A DNA stretch of 55,080 nucleotides from Arthrobacter celericrescens. Its GTDB lineage: Bacteria; Actinomycetota; Actinomycetes; Actinomycetales; Micrococcaceae. The notes beneath the pieces were generated by a model. That model saw nothing but the letters and a program-made list of their open reading frames with translations, made no database searches and had not been told where the DNA came from. Below, piece after piece: positions 44,221 to 52,898 of the stretch. The stretch's first letter is position 1, and every line of letters starts with the position of its first letter. The position numbers and the translations under genes are program-made. Where the stretch lies: NCBI RefSeq assembly GCF_003614925.1, contig NZ_QYLP01000092.1, positions 1 to 55,080 of the forward strand, in the 5' to 3' direction.

Positions 44221-44679
44221 CTAGTGGCCGCTGGCCACGATCCAGCAATTGTCCACGACGCCCGAAACGGCCTCGGACTCGGTCCGCAGCGCCAGCCGGT
44301 GGATGGTGGTGCGGCCGCCGTCCGCGCCGTCCTTGGGCTCGTTCGGGCCGATCTCCACCACCTTCCAGCCCACCACCGCGAACTTGGAATCCAGGGCCTT
44401 AACAGCACACTTGGCCGTTGCGCCGGGGAACTTGGCGACCTGGAAATCCACCTCGATCTGCGTGGCGTCCGTGGCGTGGAATCCGATGTCCTTGAAGGTG
44501 ACCGGGGCAGTGGCGCTGGTGGTGGCGATCCAGGCCATGAACCCGATGCCCAGCAGCAGCGCCGCGATGACCAGGTTCCGCATCCCCTTGCGCCCGAGGC
44601 GCCGCTTTTGGCCGCCGTAGCGATTGGCTAGGCTGGTACTTGCCGGCAGCGCCGTAGCCGAGGGGTCTTCCGAAGTCAC
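44221..44679 (-). CDS. DUF4307 single-pass membrane protein
   Basis: A 152-residue protein: basic cytoplasmic N-terminus (RYGGQKRRLGRKGMR), one transmembrane helix (NLVIAALLLGIGFMAWIATT), and a folded extracytoplasmic part with two cysteines (AKCAVKAL and DNCWIV) that could form a disulfide. It matches the DUF4307 family that sits next to greA and mca in mycobacteria. Function unknown. The GTG at 44679 is 6 nt after TAAACT; the intervening GGAGGG could also be a ribosome site at short spacing. Confidence 0.85.
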   Translation of the reverse strand: MTSEDPSATALPASTSLANRYGGQKRRLGRKGMRNLVIAALLLGIGFMAWIATTSATAPVTFKDIGFHATDATQIEVDFQVAKFPGATAKCAVKALDSKFAVVGWKVVEIGPNEPKDGADGGRTTIHRLALRTESEAVSGVVDNCWIVASGH

Positions 44680-44691
44680 CCCTCCAGTTTA
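44680..44691 (-). promoter_or_regulatory. -10 box at the DUF4307 start
   Basis: Read leftward, TAAACT is 6 nt before the GTG at 44679. Confidence 0.5.
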
Positions 44692-44803
44692 GTGCGCATC
44701 CGGCGGCTCCCTTGCACCAGCCCGTCACCTGCCACCCGCACGCAGGCCAAGCATCGCCGGCAGCACCCCGGCCGGCAGCACCAGAAAGAGGAATGCCTGA
44801 AGG

Positions 44804-45709
44804 ATGAGCACATCCCCCAGCTCCGCCGCCCCGCTCCGCCTCCTCGCGGTCCACGCGCACCCGGACGACGAATCCAGCAAGGGCGCGGCGACCATGGCGA
44901 TGTACGCCGCGTCCGGCGTCGAGGTGATGGTGGCGACCTGCACCGACGGTTCCCGAGGTGACATACAGAACCCCGGCATGGAGGACGCGCCGCACCCCAA
45001 GCGCGACATGGCCGGCGCCCGCCGGCTGGAAATGAACGCCGCCGCGAAGGTCCTGGGCATCCGCCAGCAGTGGCTCGGGTTTGTGGACTCCGGGCTGCCC
45101 GAAGGTGACCCGGTGCCGCCGCTGCCGCAGGGCTGCTTCGCGCTGCAGCCGCTGGAACGCGCCGCCGCGCCGCTGGTGCGGCTCGTCCGCGACTTCAAGC
45201 CCCACGTCATCCTCAGCTATGACGAGAACGGCGGCTACCCCCACCCGGACCACATCATGGCGCACAAGGTGGCCGTCGAGGCCTACCACGCGGCGGGCGA
45301 CCCCGAGCGCTACCCGGGCACCGGCGAGGCCTGGGCCCCGGCCAAGCTTTACTATGACCGCGCCTTCAGCCCCGAGCGGTTCCGCGCCCTCCACTTCGCT
45401 CTCGAGGAGGCCGGCCTACAGTCGCCGTACGCGGCCCGCCTGGCTGCCTGGCTGGAGGCCGACGCCGAGGGCCACACCCCGCCGCGGCCTGCCCACCAGA
45501 CCACCACACAAGTGGACTGCGGGGATTACTTCGAGCTCCGCGACGACGCGCTCCGGGCCCACCGCACCCAGATCGACCCGGAAGGCTTCTTCTTCGCGGT
45601 TTCACCGGACCTGCAGCGCACGGTGTGGCCGTGGGAGGACTACACCCTGGTGCATTCCCGGGTCGAGGCCGAACTGCCCGAGAAGGACCTGTTTGCAGGG
45701 CTAAGATAG
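44804..45709 (+). CDS. mca: Mycothiol S-conjugate amidase
   Basis: Cleaves mycothiol S-conjugates to a mercapturic acid and GlcN-inositol, detoxifying electrophiles. The 301-residue LmbE-like zinc hydrolase has the metal motif HAHPDDES, GSRGDIQNPG, and the third ligand in GGYPHPDHIMAHK. The length and the KxxxGxAxxxxxYAASGVEV region fit Mca, although MshB is a close relative. The neighbourhood (greA/DUF4307 on one side, DUF255/TrhA/UppS on the other) matches mycobacterial mca. Its presence supports an actinobacterial, mycothiol-using host. Confidence 0.92.
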   Translation: MSTSPSSAAPLRLLAVHAHPDDESSKGAATMAMYAASGVEVMVATCTDGSRGDIQNPGMEDAPHPKRDMAGARRLEMNAAAKVLGIRQQWLGFVDSGLPEGDPVPPLPQGCFALQPLERAAAPLVRLVRDFKPHVILSYDENGGYPHPDHIMAHKVAVEAYHAAGDPERYPGTGEAWAPAKLYYDRAFSPERFRALHFALEEAGLQSPYAARLAAWLEADAEGHTPPRPAHQTTTQVDCGDYFELRDDALRAHRTQIDPEGFFFAVSPDLQRTVWPWEDYTLVHSRVEAELPEKDLFAGLR

Positions 45710-45797
45710 AACGTGCCGGAGATTTCTATCAGACGTAGAAATCAGGTGCGGAAAGCACCGTCCGGCAGCCAGCACCTCCCACAGAAGGTTTTGAACC

Positions 45798-46070
45798 GTG
45801 CACCACTTGCTCCTCGCCCTGGCCACGACACCGGCGCCTTCGCCGTCTCCGTCCCTGCGGCCGGGCCTGACGGAGGACCAGGTGACGCCCGGTACCTGGG
45901 GCTTCATCCTCACCGCCTTCATCGTGGTGCTCACGACCTTCCTGATCGTGGACATGGTCCGCAGGATCCGCCGGGTCCGCTACCGCGCCCAGGTCGAGGA
46001 AGCCCGACTTGCCGCCGAGGGCGGCACCGATGCCGAGGCCGATGGTGATGGCGGAGCAGCAGCCCGCTGA
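45798..46070 (+). CDS. Small single-pass membrane protein between mca and the DUF255 gene
   Basis: A 90-residue product: short N-terminus with Pro/Ser repeats (PAPSPSPSL), one transmembrane helix (WGFILTAFIVVLTTFLIVDMV), a basic stop-transfer RRIRRVRYR, then an acidic tail. A GTG start with AGAAGG 7-8 nt upstream is used. A small protein of this layout occupies the same position in mycobacteria. Function unknown. It overlaps the next gene by 29 bp. Confidence 0.78.
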   Translation: MHHLLLALATTPAPSPSPSLRPGLTEDQVTPGTWGFILTAFIVVLTTFLIVDMVRRIRRVRYRAQVEEARLAAEGGTDAEADGDGGAAAR

Positions 46071-48273
46071 CGCTGGCCCCACGGCCGGCCGCCCTTCTGC
46101 GGAGCCCGGGAGCTTCAACGCTCTCGGCTCCGAGCCCTCGGCCTACCTGCGCCAGCACGCCCACAATCCGGTGCACTGGCAGCCCTTCGGGGACGACGCC
46201 TTTGCGCTTGCCGAGGCGCGCGATGTCCCGGTCTTCCTGTCCATCGGCTACGCCGCGTGCCACTGGTGCCATGTCATGGCCCATGAGTCCTTCGAGGACC
46301 AGGCCACCGCGGACTACCTGAACGCCCATTTCGTGGCCATCAAGGTGGACCGCGAGGAGCGGCCGGACGTCGATTCGGTCTACATGGCCGCCACCCAGGC
46401 CATCAGCGGCGAAGGCGGCTGGCCCATGTCCGTCTTCCTCACCCCGGAGGGCCTGGCTTTCCACGCCGGAACCTACTTCCCGCCCGCACCCATGCCCGGC
46501 CGGCCGTCGTTCCTGCAGGTGCTCGAAGCGGTCCGCGAGGCCTGGCTGGAACGCCGCGACGCCGTCGAGCAGAACGCGCACGGTCTCGCCGCCGGGATGG
46601 CGGACGCGCAGGCGGGTGCCGCCGTCGTGCTCGACGCCGTCCCGCAAGCGCTCGACGCCGCGCTGCCCGCCGAGGCGGTCCGCGTGCTGGGGCGCTCGGA
46701 AGACCCCGACGGCGGCTTCGGCCGGGCGCCCAAGTTCCCGCCGTCGACGGTGCTGGAGTTCCTCATCCGTCACGCGGCGGTCCCGTCCGGGACGTCGGAC
46801 GCGGCGCGGGACATGGCCGGGCGCACCCTGGCGGCGATGGCCCGCTCCGCCCTTAGGGACCAGCTCGACGGCGGATTCGCCCGCTATTCCGTGACTGGCG
46901 ACTGGTCGGTGCCGCACTTCGAGAAGATGCTCTACGACAACGCCCAGCTGGTGCGGGTGTACGCCCACTGGGTCCGGCTGGGCGGGGACGCCGTCTTCCC
47001 GGCGGAGGAAGCCGCCGCCGTGGCCCGGGAAGCGGCGGCGTGGATGATCGGTGCGCTGGGGCTGGGTGGAGTCGCGGAGGGCGGCCTGGCCTCTTCCCTG
47101 GACGCCGACACCGTGATGGACGGCGTCCACCACGAAGGCGCCACCTACCTGTGGAATCCCGTGCAGCTGGTTGCTGCCCTCGGGCCGGAGGACGGGCCCG
47201 CGGTGGCGCGGCTGATGAACGTCGCCCCGCGCGGGACGGTGTCCGAGGACGGTTCGCCCCTGCATCCGGGCCGCGGATTCAACGCCGAGGAGGCCAGACT
47301 GTGGCAGCGTTCGCGCCCGGTGCTGCTGGCCGAACGCGCGCTCCGCACCCAGCCCGAACGGGACGACAAGGTGGTGGCCGGCTGGAACGGACTGGCCGTC
47401 GCCGCCCTGGCTGACGCCGGGGCCATCCTCGACGAACCCCGCTTCATCGAGGCGGCGGAGAACATCGCCGGCTACCTGCAGCGAGTGCATTGGGACGCCG
47501 GGGAGCCGCGCGACGGCGAACCCGGGCGGGCGCGGCTCGCCCGGGTCTCCCATGACGGGACGGCCCGCGGAATCGGCGGCCTGCTGGAGGACTACGCTTT
47601 CTGCGCCGACGGCCTGCTGGCGCTGTATGCCGTCACGGGCCGCGTCCGCTGGTACACCTTCGCCCAGGAGCTGCTCGCGGAAGCCGCCGACCGCTTCGCC
47701 GCCGGCGGACGTCTGACCGATTCGGCGGGGGAGTCCGGGCAGGTGCTCCGCGCGTCGGGCGAGCTCCCGGCCCTGGATCCCTTCGACAACGCCGCCCCCA
47801 GCGGTGCGGCCGCCTTCGCCGGGGCCCTGCTGACATCGTCCGCCTACTCGGGCTCGCACGACCAGCGGGCCATGGCCGGGAACATCCTGAACCTCCTGCC
47901 GCCCATCGCAAGCCGAGCGCCGCGGGTGGCCGGCTGGCTCCTGGCCACGGGGCAGGCAGCCCTTGCTGGCCCGCTCGAGGCCGCGGTGGCCGGGCCGGAC
48001 GGACCCGCCCGACGGGAACTGCACCTGGCACTGCTGCGCTCGCCGAGCCCGGGAATGGTGGTCGCCGTGCAGGAAAATCCCGACGGCGGCCGGCAGGGTC
48101 CGGAACAGGAACCGGTTGCGCTGTTGGAGCACCGCGGCGCCGCGTCGGACGGTTCGCCCCAGGTGTACTTGTGCCGGGGCATGGTCTGCCAGCGGCCGGT
48201 CACCTCGCCCGCGGAACTCGGGGAACAGCTCGCGGCCTTGACTGGCAGCCGGGCGGACACGGGGGAGCGATGA
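46042..48273 (+). CDS. DUF255 thioredoxin-domain protein (YyaL/spermatogenesis-associated protein 20 type)
   Basis: A 743-residue protein: an N-terminal thioredoxin-like domain (NPVHWQPFGDDAF, IGYAACHWCHVMAHESFED, IKVDREERPDVDSVYMAA, GGWPMSVFLTP) and a long (alpha/alpha)6-barrel region related to N-acylglucosamine epimerases and cellobiose epimerases (FARYSVTGDWSVPHFEKMLYDNAQL, DDKVVAGWNGLAVAAL). The CHWC motif suggests redox activity. The ATG at 46042 has GAGG about 5 nt upstream; ATG 46048 is possible. Function unknown. Confidence 0.88.
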   Translation: MVMAEQQPADAGPTAGRPSAEPGSFNALGSEPSAYLRQHAHNPVHWQPFGDDAFALAEARDVPVFLSIGYAACHWCHVMAHESFEDQATADYLNAHFVAIKVDREERPDVDSVYMAATQAISGEGGWPMSVFLTPEGLAFHAGTYFPPAPMPGRPSFLQVLEAVREAWLERRDAVEQNAHGLAAGMADAQAGAAVVLDAVPQALDAALPAEAVRVLGRSEDPDGGFGRAPKFPPSTVLEFLIRHAAVPSGTSDAARDMAGRTLAAMARSALRDQLDGGFARYSVTGDWSVPHFEKMLYDNAQLVRVYAHWVRLGGDAVFPAEEAAAVAREAAAWMIGALGLGGVAEGGLASSLDADTVMDGVHHEGATYLWNPVQLVAALGPEDGPAVARLMNVAPRGTVSEDGSPLHPGRGFNAEEARLWQRSRPVLLAERALRTQPERDDKVVAGWNGLAVAALADAGAILDEPRFIEAAENIAGYLQRVHWDAGEPRDGEPGRARLARVSHDGTARGIGGLLEDYAFCADGLLALYAVTGRVRWYTFAQELLAEAADRFAAGGRLTDSAGESGQVLRASGELPALDPFDNAAPSGAAAFAGALLTSSAYSGSHDQRAMAGNILNLLPPIASRAPRVAGWLLATGQAALAGPLEAAVAGPDGPARRELHLALLRSPSPGMVVAVQENPDGGRQGPEQEPVALLEHRGAASDGSPQVYLCRGMVCQRPVTSPAELGEQLAALTGSRADTGER

Positions 48274-48779
48274 GCGGCGTGGAATGGCGCGGTCTGATCG
48301 CCCTGCTGCTCAATGAAAAGACCAGGATTGCGTTGGCTGAAGTGGTCCTCGAAGAGGCCGACCGGGAGGGCAGGCGGCTCTCCGCCTTGGAGCGGAGCAA
48401 AGCGCGGGCGGCCCTGGCCAACGCCGGGGTGCTTGCCGGTGCCGAACCCGCTCCCGGCGTCAGCCGGGAGTACCTCCAGCGGTTTCTCCGGCGTCCCGGA
48501 CGCGCGGACGGGGCCGGACTTGAGAGGTTCCTGCGGAGCGACGGGCGGATCGACAGGTATCCGGCGAATCAGGAACAGCGGCGTCTGCTCCTGGCTTGGG
48601 TCGCAGGGCAGGTCCTCGCACCGGGCGAGGTGATCGATGAGCGGACGTTAAGCGCCCGGCTCGGGGAGTACAGTGACGACCCGGTCCTGCTGCGGCGCTA
48701 CCTGGTCGACGTGGAGCTGGTGGAACGGGCACCGGACGGCAGCGCGTACTTCCTGCCCGCGGGCGGGACGCGGGACTAG
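48270..48779 (+). CDS. DUF2087 domain protein carrying a rare TTA codon
   Basis: A 169-residue protein. The C-terminal half fits DUF2087 (DGRIDRYPANQEQRRLLLAWVA, TLSARLGEYSDDPVLLRRYLVDVELVERAPDGSAYFL), a winged-helix-like domain. The N-terminal half (RGLIALLLNEKTRIALAEVVLEEAD) looks like a helical DNA-binding or regulatory segment. The ATG overlaps the DUF255 stop (ATGA). A TTA leucine codon occurs at 48648-48650, the only one I noticed in a confident gene here. Its end overlaps the convergent trhA by 4 bp. Confidence 0.85.
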   Translation: MSGVEWRGLIALLLNEKTRIALAEVVLEEADREGRRLSALERSKARAALANAGVLAGAEPAPGVSREYLQRFLRRPGRADGAGLERFLRSDGRIDRYPANQEQRRLLLAWVAGQVLAPGEVIDERTLSARLGEYSDDPVLLRRYLVDVELVERAPDGSAYFLPAGGTRD

Positions 48780-49414
48780 CGCAGTACCGCGAGCATGATC
48801 GCGATGAAGTGCGCCGCGAACCCCAGCACGGTGAAGACGTGGAAGAGCTCGTGGAAGCCGAAGACCCCGGGCCGGAAGTTGGGCGCCTTCAGCCCATAGA
48901 ACACGGCTCCCGCGATGTAGAACACACCGCCGGCGCAGATCAGCACCGCCGCCGGGACGCTCGCCGCGAAGAACTGCGGCAGGAAGAATACCGCGGCACA
49001 GCCCAGCGCTACGTAGATCGGCACGTACAGCCAACGCGGTGCATGCGTCCACAGCACCCGGAACAGCACACCGAGGAGGGCGCCCGCCCAGATCAGCCAC
49101 AAGAGCAGCACCGCCGTGGGGCGGTCCAGCAGGGACCAGGCCAAGGGGGTGTAGCTGCCGGCGATCACCAGCATGATGTTGCTGTGGTCGAGTCGCTTGA
49201 GGAGCAGCCGCCGCTTCTCTGGCCAAGTGCCCCGGTGGTAGACGGCGGAGACGCCGAACAGCAGCGCCCCGGTGACCGCATAGATCGCGGAGGCAATCTT
49301 GCGGTCCGGGCCGGGCGCCAAGGTCACGAGCACAATTCCTGCTGCGACGGCGAACGGGGCGGCGACGGCGTGGATCCAGCCGCGCCAGAGGGGTTTGGCC
49401 AAGAGCTCCGACAT
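48776..49414 (-). CDS. Hemolysin III / TrhA family membrane protein
   Basis: A 212-residue seven-helix membrane protein of the PAQR/hemolysin-III superfamily. Signature residues are SAVYHRG (Ser and His), KRLDHSNIMLVIAGSYTPLAW, and FGFHELFHVFTVLGFAAHF, whose histidines form the metal site. Bacterial members are linked to membrane-lipid homeostasis. The ATG at 49414 is 6 nt after TATTCT. It lies between the DUF2087 gene and uppS as in mycobacteria. Confidence 0.9.
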   Translation of the reverse strand: MSELLAKPLWRGWIHAVAAPFAVAAGIVLVTLAPGPDRKIASAIYAVTGALLFGVSAVYHRGTWPEKRRLLLKRLDHSNIMLVIAGSYTPLAWSLLDRPTAVLLLWLIWAGALLGVLFRVLWTHAPRWLYVPIYVALGCAAVFFLPQFFAASVPAAVLICAGGVFYIAGAVFYGLKAPNFRPGVFGFHELFHVFTVLGFAAHFIAIMLAVLR

Positions 49415-49426
49415 TGTTAAAGAATA
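49415..49426 (-). promoter_or_regulatory. -10 box for a leaderless TrhA transcript
   Basis: Read leftward, TATTCT then 6 nt, then the ATG at 49414. No ribosome-binding site is present. Confidence 0.55.
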
Positions 49427-49573
49427 GGCTACGATCCGGTAGGTTACCAACGAGTAACTTCTGGCGGCTTCGCTTCACGACTGTGCGTGCACGTCCATTC
49501 CGGCCCGGGGCGGTAGCCTAGGTGATGCGCCTGCGGCACCTCGCCCGGGTCTGTGGTGAGTGAAGGAAGTCAG

Positions 49574-50347
49574 GTGAAGATCCGGATGGAGCTGCCCGGG
49601 ATTCTCTACGGCTTCTACGAACGCAAGCTCCTGCGCGCCCTCGAAACGGACAGGATTCCGCGGCATATCGGCGTCATGGTTGACGGGAACCGCCGCTGGG
49701 CCCGGCAGTTCAACGCCCCCACCAGTGAGGGCCACCAGGCCGGCGCGGACAAGATCCACGAGTTCCTCGGCTGGTGCCAGGAACTCGGCGTCAAAGTGGT
49801 CACCCTCTACATGCTCTCCACGGACAACATGAGCCGCTCCGGCGAGGAGCTGGACCTGCTCATGGGCATCATCGCCAACACCATGGACCGCCTGGATGAA
49901 GCCCCGGACATTTCCGTGCACGCCATGGGCGCCCCCGAGCTCCTGCCCGACTACCTCGCCGAGCGGCTCAACAAACTCACCGCCCGCACGCCGGTGCGCG
50001 AAAAGCTGCACGTGAATGTCGCCGTCGGATACGGCGGCCGCCGCGAGATCGTCGACGCCGTCCGCGAACTCCTGCACGACGCCGTCGCCAAGGGCCGGGA
50101 CATGGCCGAGGTGGCGGACGAACTGTCGGTCGACGATATCTCCCGCTTCCTCTACACCCGCGGCCAGCCGGACCCGGACCTGGTGATCCGCACCTCCGGC
50201 GAGCAGCGGCTCTCCGGCTTCCTGATGTGGCAGAGCGCCTACAGCGAGTTCTACTTCTGCGAGGCCCTGTGGCCGGCCTTCCGCAAGATCGATTTCCTTC
50301 GGGCCTTGCGGGACTACGCGGGACGGCAGCGGCGCTTCGGCGCCTGA
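49574..50347 (+). CDS. uppS: Isoprenyl transferase (cis-prenyltransferase, UppS family)
   Basis: Condenses isopentenyl diphosphate in cis to make polyprenyl carriers. The 257-residue enzyme has the catalytic HIGVMVDGNRRWAR, STDNMSRSGEE, the family's conserved LVIRTSGEQRLSGFLMWQSAYSEFYF and FCEALWPAFRK. The GTG at 49574 has AAGGAAG 5 nt upstream. In mycobacteria this position holds a short-chain Z-farnesyl diphosphate synthase, so the product length here could be C15 rather than C50/C55. Confidence 0.93.
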   Translation: MKIRMELPGILYGFYERKLLRALETDRIPRHIGVMVDGNRRWARQFNAPTSEGHQAGADKIHEFLGWCQELGVKVVTLYMLSTDNMSRSGEELDLLMGIIANTMDRLDEAPDISVHAMGAPELLPDYLAERLNKLTARTPVREKLHVNVAVGYGGRREIVDAVRELLHDAVAKGRDMAEVADELSVDDISRFLYTRGQPDPDLVIRTSGEQRLSGFLMWQSAYSEFYFCEALWPAFRKIDFLRALRDYAGRQRRFGA

Positions 50348-50380
50348 CTCCTCCTGGAATCCCGACCTCGGTTGGCCGGG

Positions 50381-50402
50381 GTTCACATGAAGTTCACACC
50401 GC
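50381..50402 (+). promoter_or_regulatory. PHO-box-like direct repeat upstream of phoH
   Basis: GTTCACATGAA-GTTCACACCGC are two adjacent 11-bp units sharing GTTCACA, the period and core of actinobacterial PhoP (PHO) boxes. A possible -10 (TACGTT, 50453-50458) lies downstream. The position before a PhoH gene fits phosphate-starvation control. Confidence 0.55.
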
Positions 50403-50505
50403 GGACACGCGAATCGCCGCAGTTTGTCACCGGAAATGTAAATGCCCGGGAATACGTTAATCCCATCAGCAGGCAAAACCGCCCGCTGATCGGGGAGGCC
50501 AGTAG

Positions 50506-50634
50506 ATGGAGCGAAACATCGCACCTTATACGTGGAGGGCCGAGCCCGGCCTTCGGCCGAGCCGCCTCACGAATAAGCCGGGCGAACGCCCGGGGCTGGA
50601 GTCGATGTGGCTATTTCTGAGCAACTGCCCGTAA
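50506..50634 (+). CDS. 42-codon leader ORF overlapping the phoH start (phoAT-like candidate)
   Basis: The ATG at 50506 has GGGGAGG 7 nt upstream, a better site than most genes here. The ORF begins [10 protein letters not shown], is Arg/Pro-rich, and stops at TAA 50632-50634, overlapping phoH by 28 bp in another frame. Small hairpins (CGGCCTTCGGCCG, CCGGGCGAACGCCCGG) lie inside it. In mycobacteria a short gene, phoAT, overlaps phoH2 in a comparable way. I cannot show homology. Confidence 0.5.
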   Translation: MERNIAPYTWRAEPGLRPSRLTNKPGERPGLESMWLFLSNCP

Positions 50635-52004
50635 TCGTTTCCAACGGGGAAAGTGCAGCTACCTCTCGCAGCAAGCGGAGCCCCAAAGCCAAGGCACCGC
50701 AGGCCGGCAAAGCAACCGGCCGGAGCTATGTGATTGACACCTCCGTGTTGCTCTCGGATCCGCGGGCGCTGCTGCGCTTCGCCGAACACGAAGTCATTGT
50801 GCCGATCGTGGTCATCACCGAACTCGAAGGCAAACGCCACGATCCCGAGCTGGGCTACTTCGCCCGCAAGGCACTGAGGCTGCTCGACGAGCTGCGCGTG
50901 AAACACGGCGGACTCAACACGCCCATTCCCATCGGAAACGACGGCGGCACCCTGCGCGTGGAAATGAACCACATCTCCACGGAGGTCCTGCCCGCCGGAT
51001 TCCGCGGCGCGGACAACGACAGCAGGATCCTCGCTGTCGCCAAGAACCTGGCCAACGAAGGCCGCAACGTCACGGTGGTGTCCAAGGACCTGCCGATGCG
51101 CGTCAAGGCCTCGGCGATGGGCCTGCTCGCCGACGAATACCGCAACGAGCTCGTGAAGGACTCCGGCTGGACCGGCATGGCCGAGGTGGAAGCCAGCGAA
51201 GAGGAAATCGGCACGCTGTACGGCCACGAACCGGTGTTCATCCCCGCGGCGGCCGAGCTTCCCGTGAACACCGGGTTGGTGCTCCTCTCCAACCGCGGCT
51301 CGGCCCTCGGCCGGGTGGGCGCCGACAAGCAGGTGCGCCTCGTCAAAGGTGACCGCGACGTCTTCGGCCTGCATGGACGCTCCGCCGAACAGCGGCTCGC
51401 CATCGACATGCTGATGGATCCCTCCGTGGGCATCGTGTCCATCGGCGGGCGCGCCGGCACCGGCAAGTCCGCCCTGGCGCTGTGTGCGGGCCTCGAAGCC
51501 GTCCTGGAACGCCGCGAACACCGCAAGGTGATCGTCTTCCGCCCGCTGTACGCCGTCGGCGGCCAGGAGTTGGGCTACCTGCCCGGCTCGGAGTCGGAAA
51601 AGATGAACCCGTGGGCACAGGCCGTATTCGACACCCTCGGTGCGCTGGTTTCACAGGAAGTCGTCGAGGAAGTCATGGACCGCGGCATGCTCGAAGTCCT
51701 GCCGCTCACCCACATCCGCGGCCGTTCCCTGCACGACGCCTTCGTGATCGTCGACGAAGCCCAGTCGCTCGAGAAGAACGTCCTGCTCACGGTGATGAGC
51801 CGCATCGGACAGAACTCCAAGATCGTCCTCACCCACGACGTCGCCCAGCGCGACAACCTCCGGGTCGGACGGCACGACGGCGTGGCCGCCGTCGTCGAAA
51901 CCCTCAAGGGACACCCGCTGTTCGGCCACATCACCCTCACCCGCTCCGAACGCTCGCCGATCGCGGCGCTGGTTACGGAGTTGCTGGAGGGGGCGGAAAT
52001 TTAA
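50607..52004 (+). CDS. PhoH2: PIN domain fused to a PhoH ATPase
   Basis: A 465-residue protein. The N-terminal PIN ribonuclease domain has acidic site residues in [22 protein letters not shown] and [19 protein letters not shown] linker is followed by the PhoH RecA-like domain with Walker [14 protein letters not shown] and Walker B VIVDEAQS. Mycobacterial PhoH2 is reported as a sequence-specific RNA helicase/RNase. The GTG at 50607 lies within the leader ORF, so initiation is probably coupled. A stable hairpin follows. Confidence 0.92.
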   Translation: MAISEQLPVIVSNGESAATSRSKRSPKAKAPQAGKATGRSYVIDTSVLLSDPRALLRFAEHEVIVPIVVITELEGKRHDPELGYFARKALRLLDELRVKHGGLNTPIPIGNDGGTLRVEMNHISTEVLPAGFRGADNDSRILAVAKNLANEGRNVTVVSKDLPMRVKASAMGLLADEYRNELVKDSGWTGMAEVEASEEEIGTLYGHEPVFIPAAAELPVNTGLVLLSNRGSALGRVGADKQVRLVKGDRDVFGLHGRSAEQRLAIDMLMDPSVGIVSIGGRAGTGKSALALCAGLEAVLERREHRKVIVFRPLYAVGGQELGYLPGSESEKMNPWAQAVFDTLGALVSQEVVEEVMDRGMLEVLPLTHIRGRSLHDAFVIVDEAQSLEKNVLLTVMSRIGQNSKIVLTHDVAQRDNLRVGRHDGVAAVVETLKGHPLFGHITLTRSERSPIAALVTELLEGAEI

Positions 52005-52029
52005 CCCGGCTGGGCTAAGTCCAACTCGC

Positions 52030-52059
52030 GGCGCGGCACCTCGCCTTGGGTGCCGCGCC
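52030..52059 (+). terminator. Hairpin after phoH
   Basis: GGCGCGGCACC/GGTGCCGCGCC, perfect 11-bp arms with an 8-nt loop, 26 bp past the stop. The tail is not T-rich. Confidence 0.6.
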
Positions 52060-52097
52060 GTTGCTGCGTCCGCGCGGCGGCGGCATCCCGCGGTCGC

Positions 52098-52898
52098 TTA
52101 GACACCTCCCGCCGCTCCGCTGCGGTCGCTGGGCGACCTTCGCTGTGCTCTGGTCGGCGATGCGCTCCCTACGGGAGGCCGCAGCCGCGCTCGTGCGTAT
52201 GTCGCCGAAGGACCGCCGTCCCGTCTCGTGGGTATGTCGCCTTTTGCCTCTTGGTGGATCCCCAGGAACTTCGCGAACAGTTCGTGGCCTTCTACCTTCA
52301 GGGTCCAGTCGGGGCGCTTGAAGGTTTCCGGGGTGAGGCGGACGCGTTGGACTTCCTCGACCTTCGGGCCCCAGTTGGTGCGGTAGGTGCCGTTCAGTTC
52401 GTAGCCGAGGGAGCGGGAGACGCCCAGGGACTTTTCGTTCCAGGCGGCAGCCTCGGATTCGGCGACTTCCGCGCCGAGGTGGTCGAAGGCGTAGCTGACG
52501 ACGGCGGCTCGCATCTCCTTGCCGAGGCCCCGGCCTTGAATGGACTGCTTTAGCCAGGAGCCAGTGCCGACCGTTTTCAGGAAGTTGAAATTCCTGGCGG
52601 AGACGTCCTGGCAGCCGATGATTTCGCCGTCGTGCCAGATGCCCAGCAGCAGGGTCCACTTTTCGGGGGTCGTGGTGGAGCGGCAGGTCCAGTGCCAGCG
52701 GGCCATGTTCGGGCCGAGCTCCTCCTCGGGCACTTCGGTCCAGGGGACGCCGAAAGGGTTGCGTCCTGGTTCGTGGATTCCGCTGCGGGCTGCGTCGAGC
52801 AGGGCAGGGAGGTCCGTGTCCTGGACCGGTTTCAGCTGCAAGCGCGGCGTGGTGAGGATAAGCCCGAAGGCCGGCCAGATGTCCGTGAGGGAGGTCAT
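52098..52898 (-). CDS. GNAT N-acetyltransferase (RimJ/RimL type) with an unusual C-terminal tail
   Basis: A 266-residue protein. The first 220 residues are a normal acetyltransferase: TTPRLQLKPVQDTDLPALLDAA at the start, the acetyl-CoA loop QGRGLGKEMRAA, AESEAAAWNEKSLGVSRSLGYELNG, and the typical end GHELFAKFLGIHQ. The remaining 45 residues (TRRDGGPSATYARARLRPP and on) are Arg/Ala-rich and lie over DNA that looks like an intergenic repeat, so the stop may have been lost to an insertion or rearrangement. The ATG at 52898 is 6 nt after a -10 box. Substrate unknown. Confidence 0.85.
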   Translation of the reverse strand: MTSLTDIWPAFGLILTTPRLQLKPVQDTDLPALLDAARSGIHEPGRNPFGVPWTEVPEEELGPNMARWHWTCRSTTTPEKWTLLLGIWHDGEIIGCQDVSARNFNFLKTVGTGSWLKQSIQGRGLGKEMRAAVVSYAFDHLGAEVAESEAAAWNEKSLGVSRSLGYELNGTYRTNWGPKVEEVQRVRLTPETFKRPDWTLKVEGHELFAKFLGIHQEAKGDIPTRRDGGPSATYARARLRPPVGSASPTRAQRRSPSDRSGAAGGV

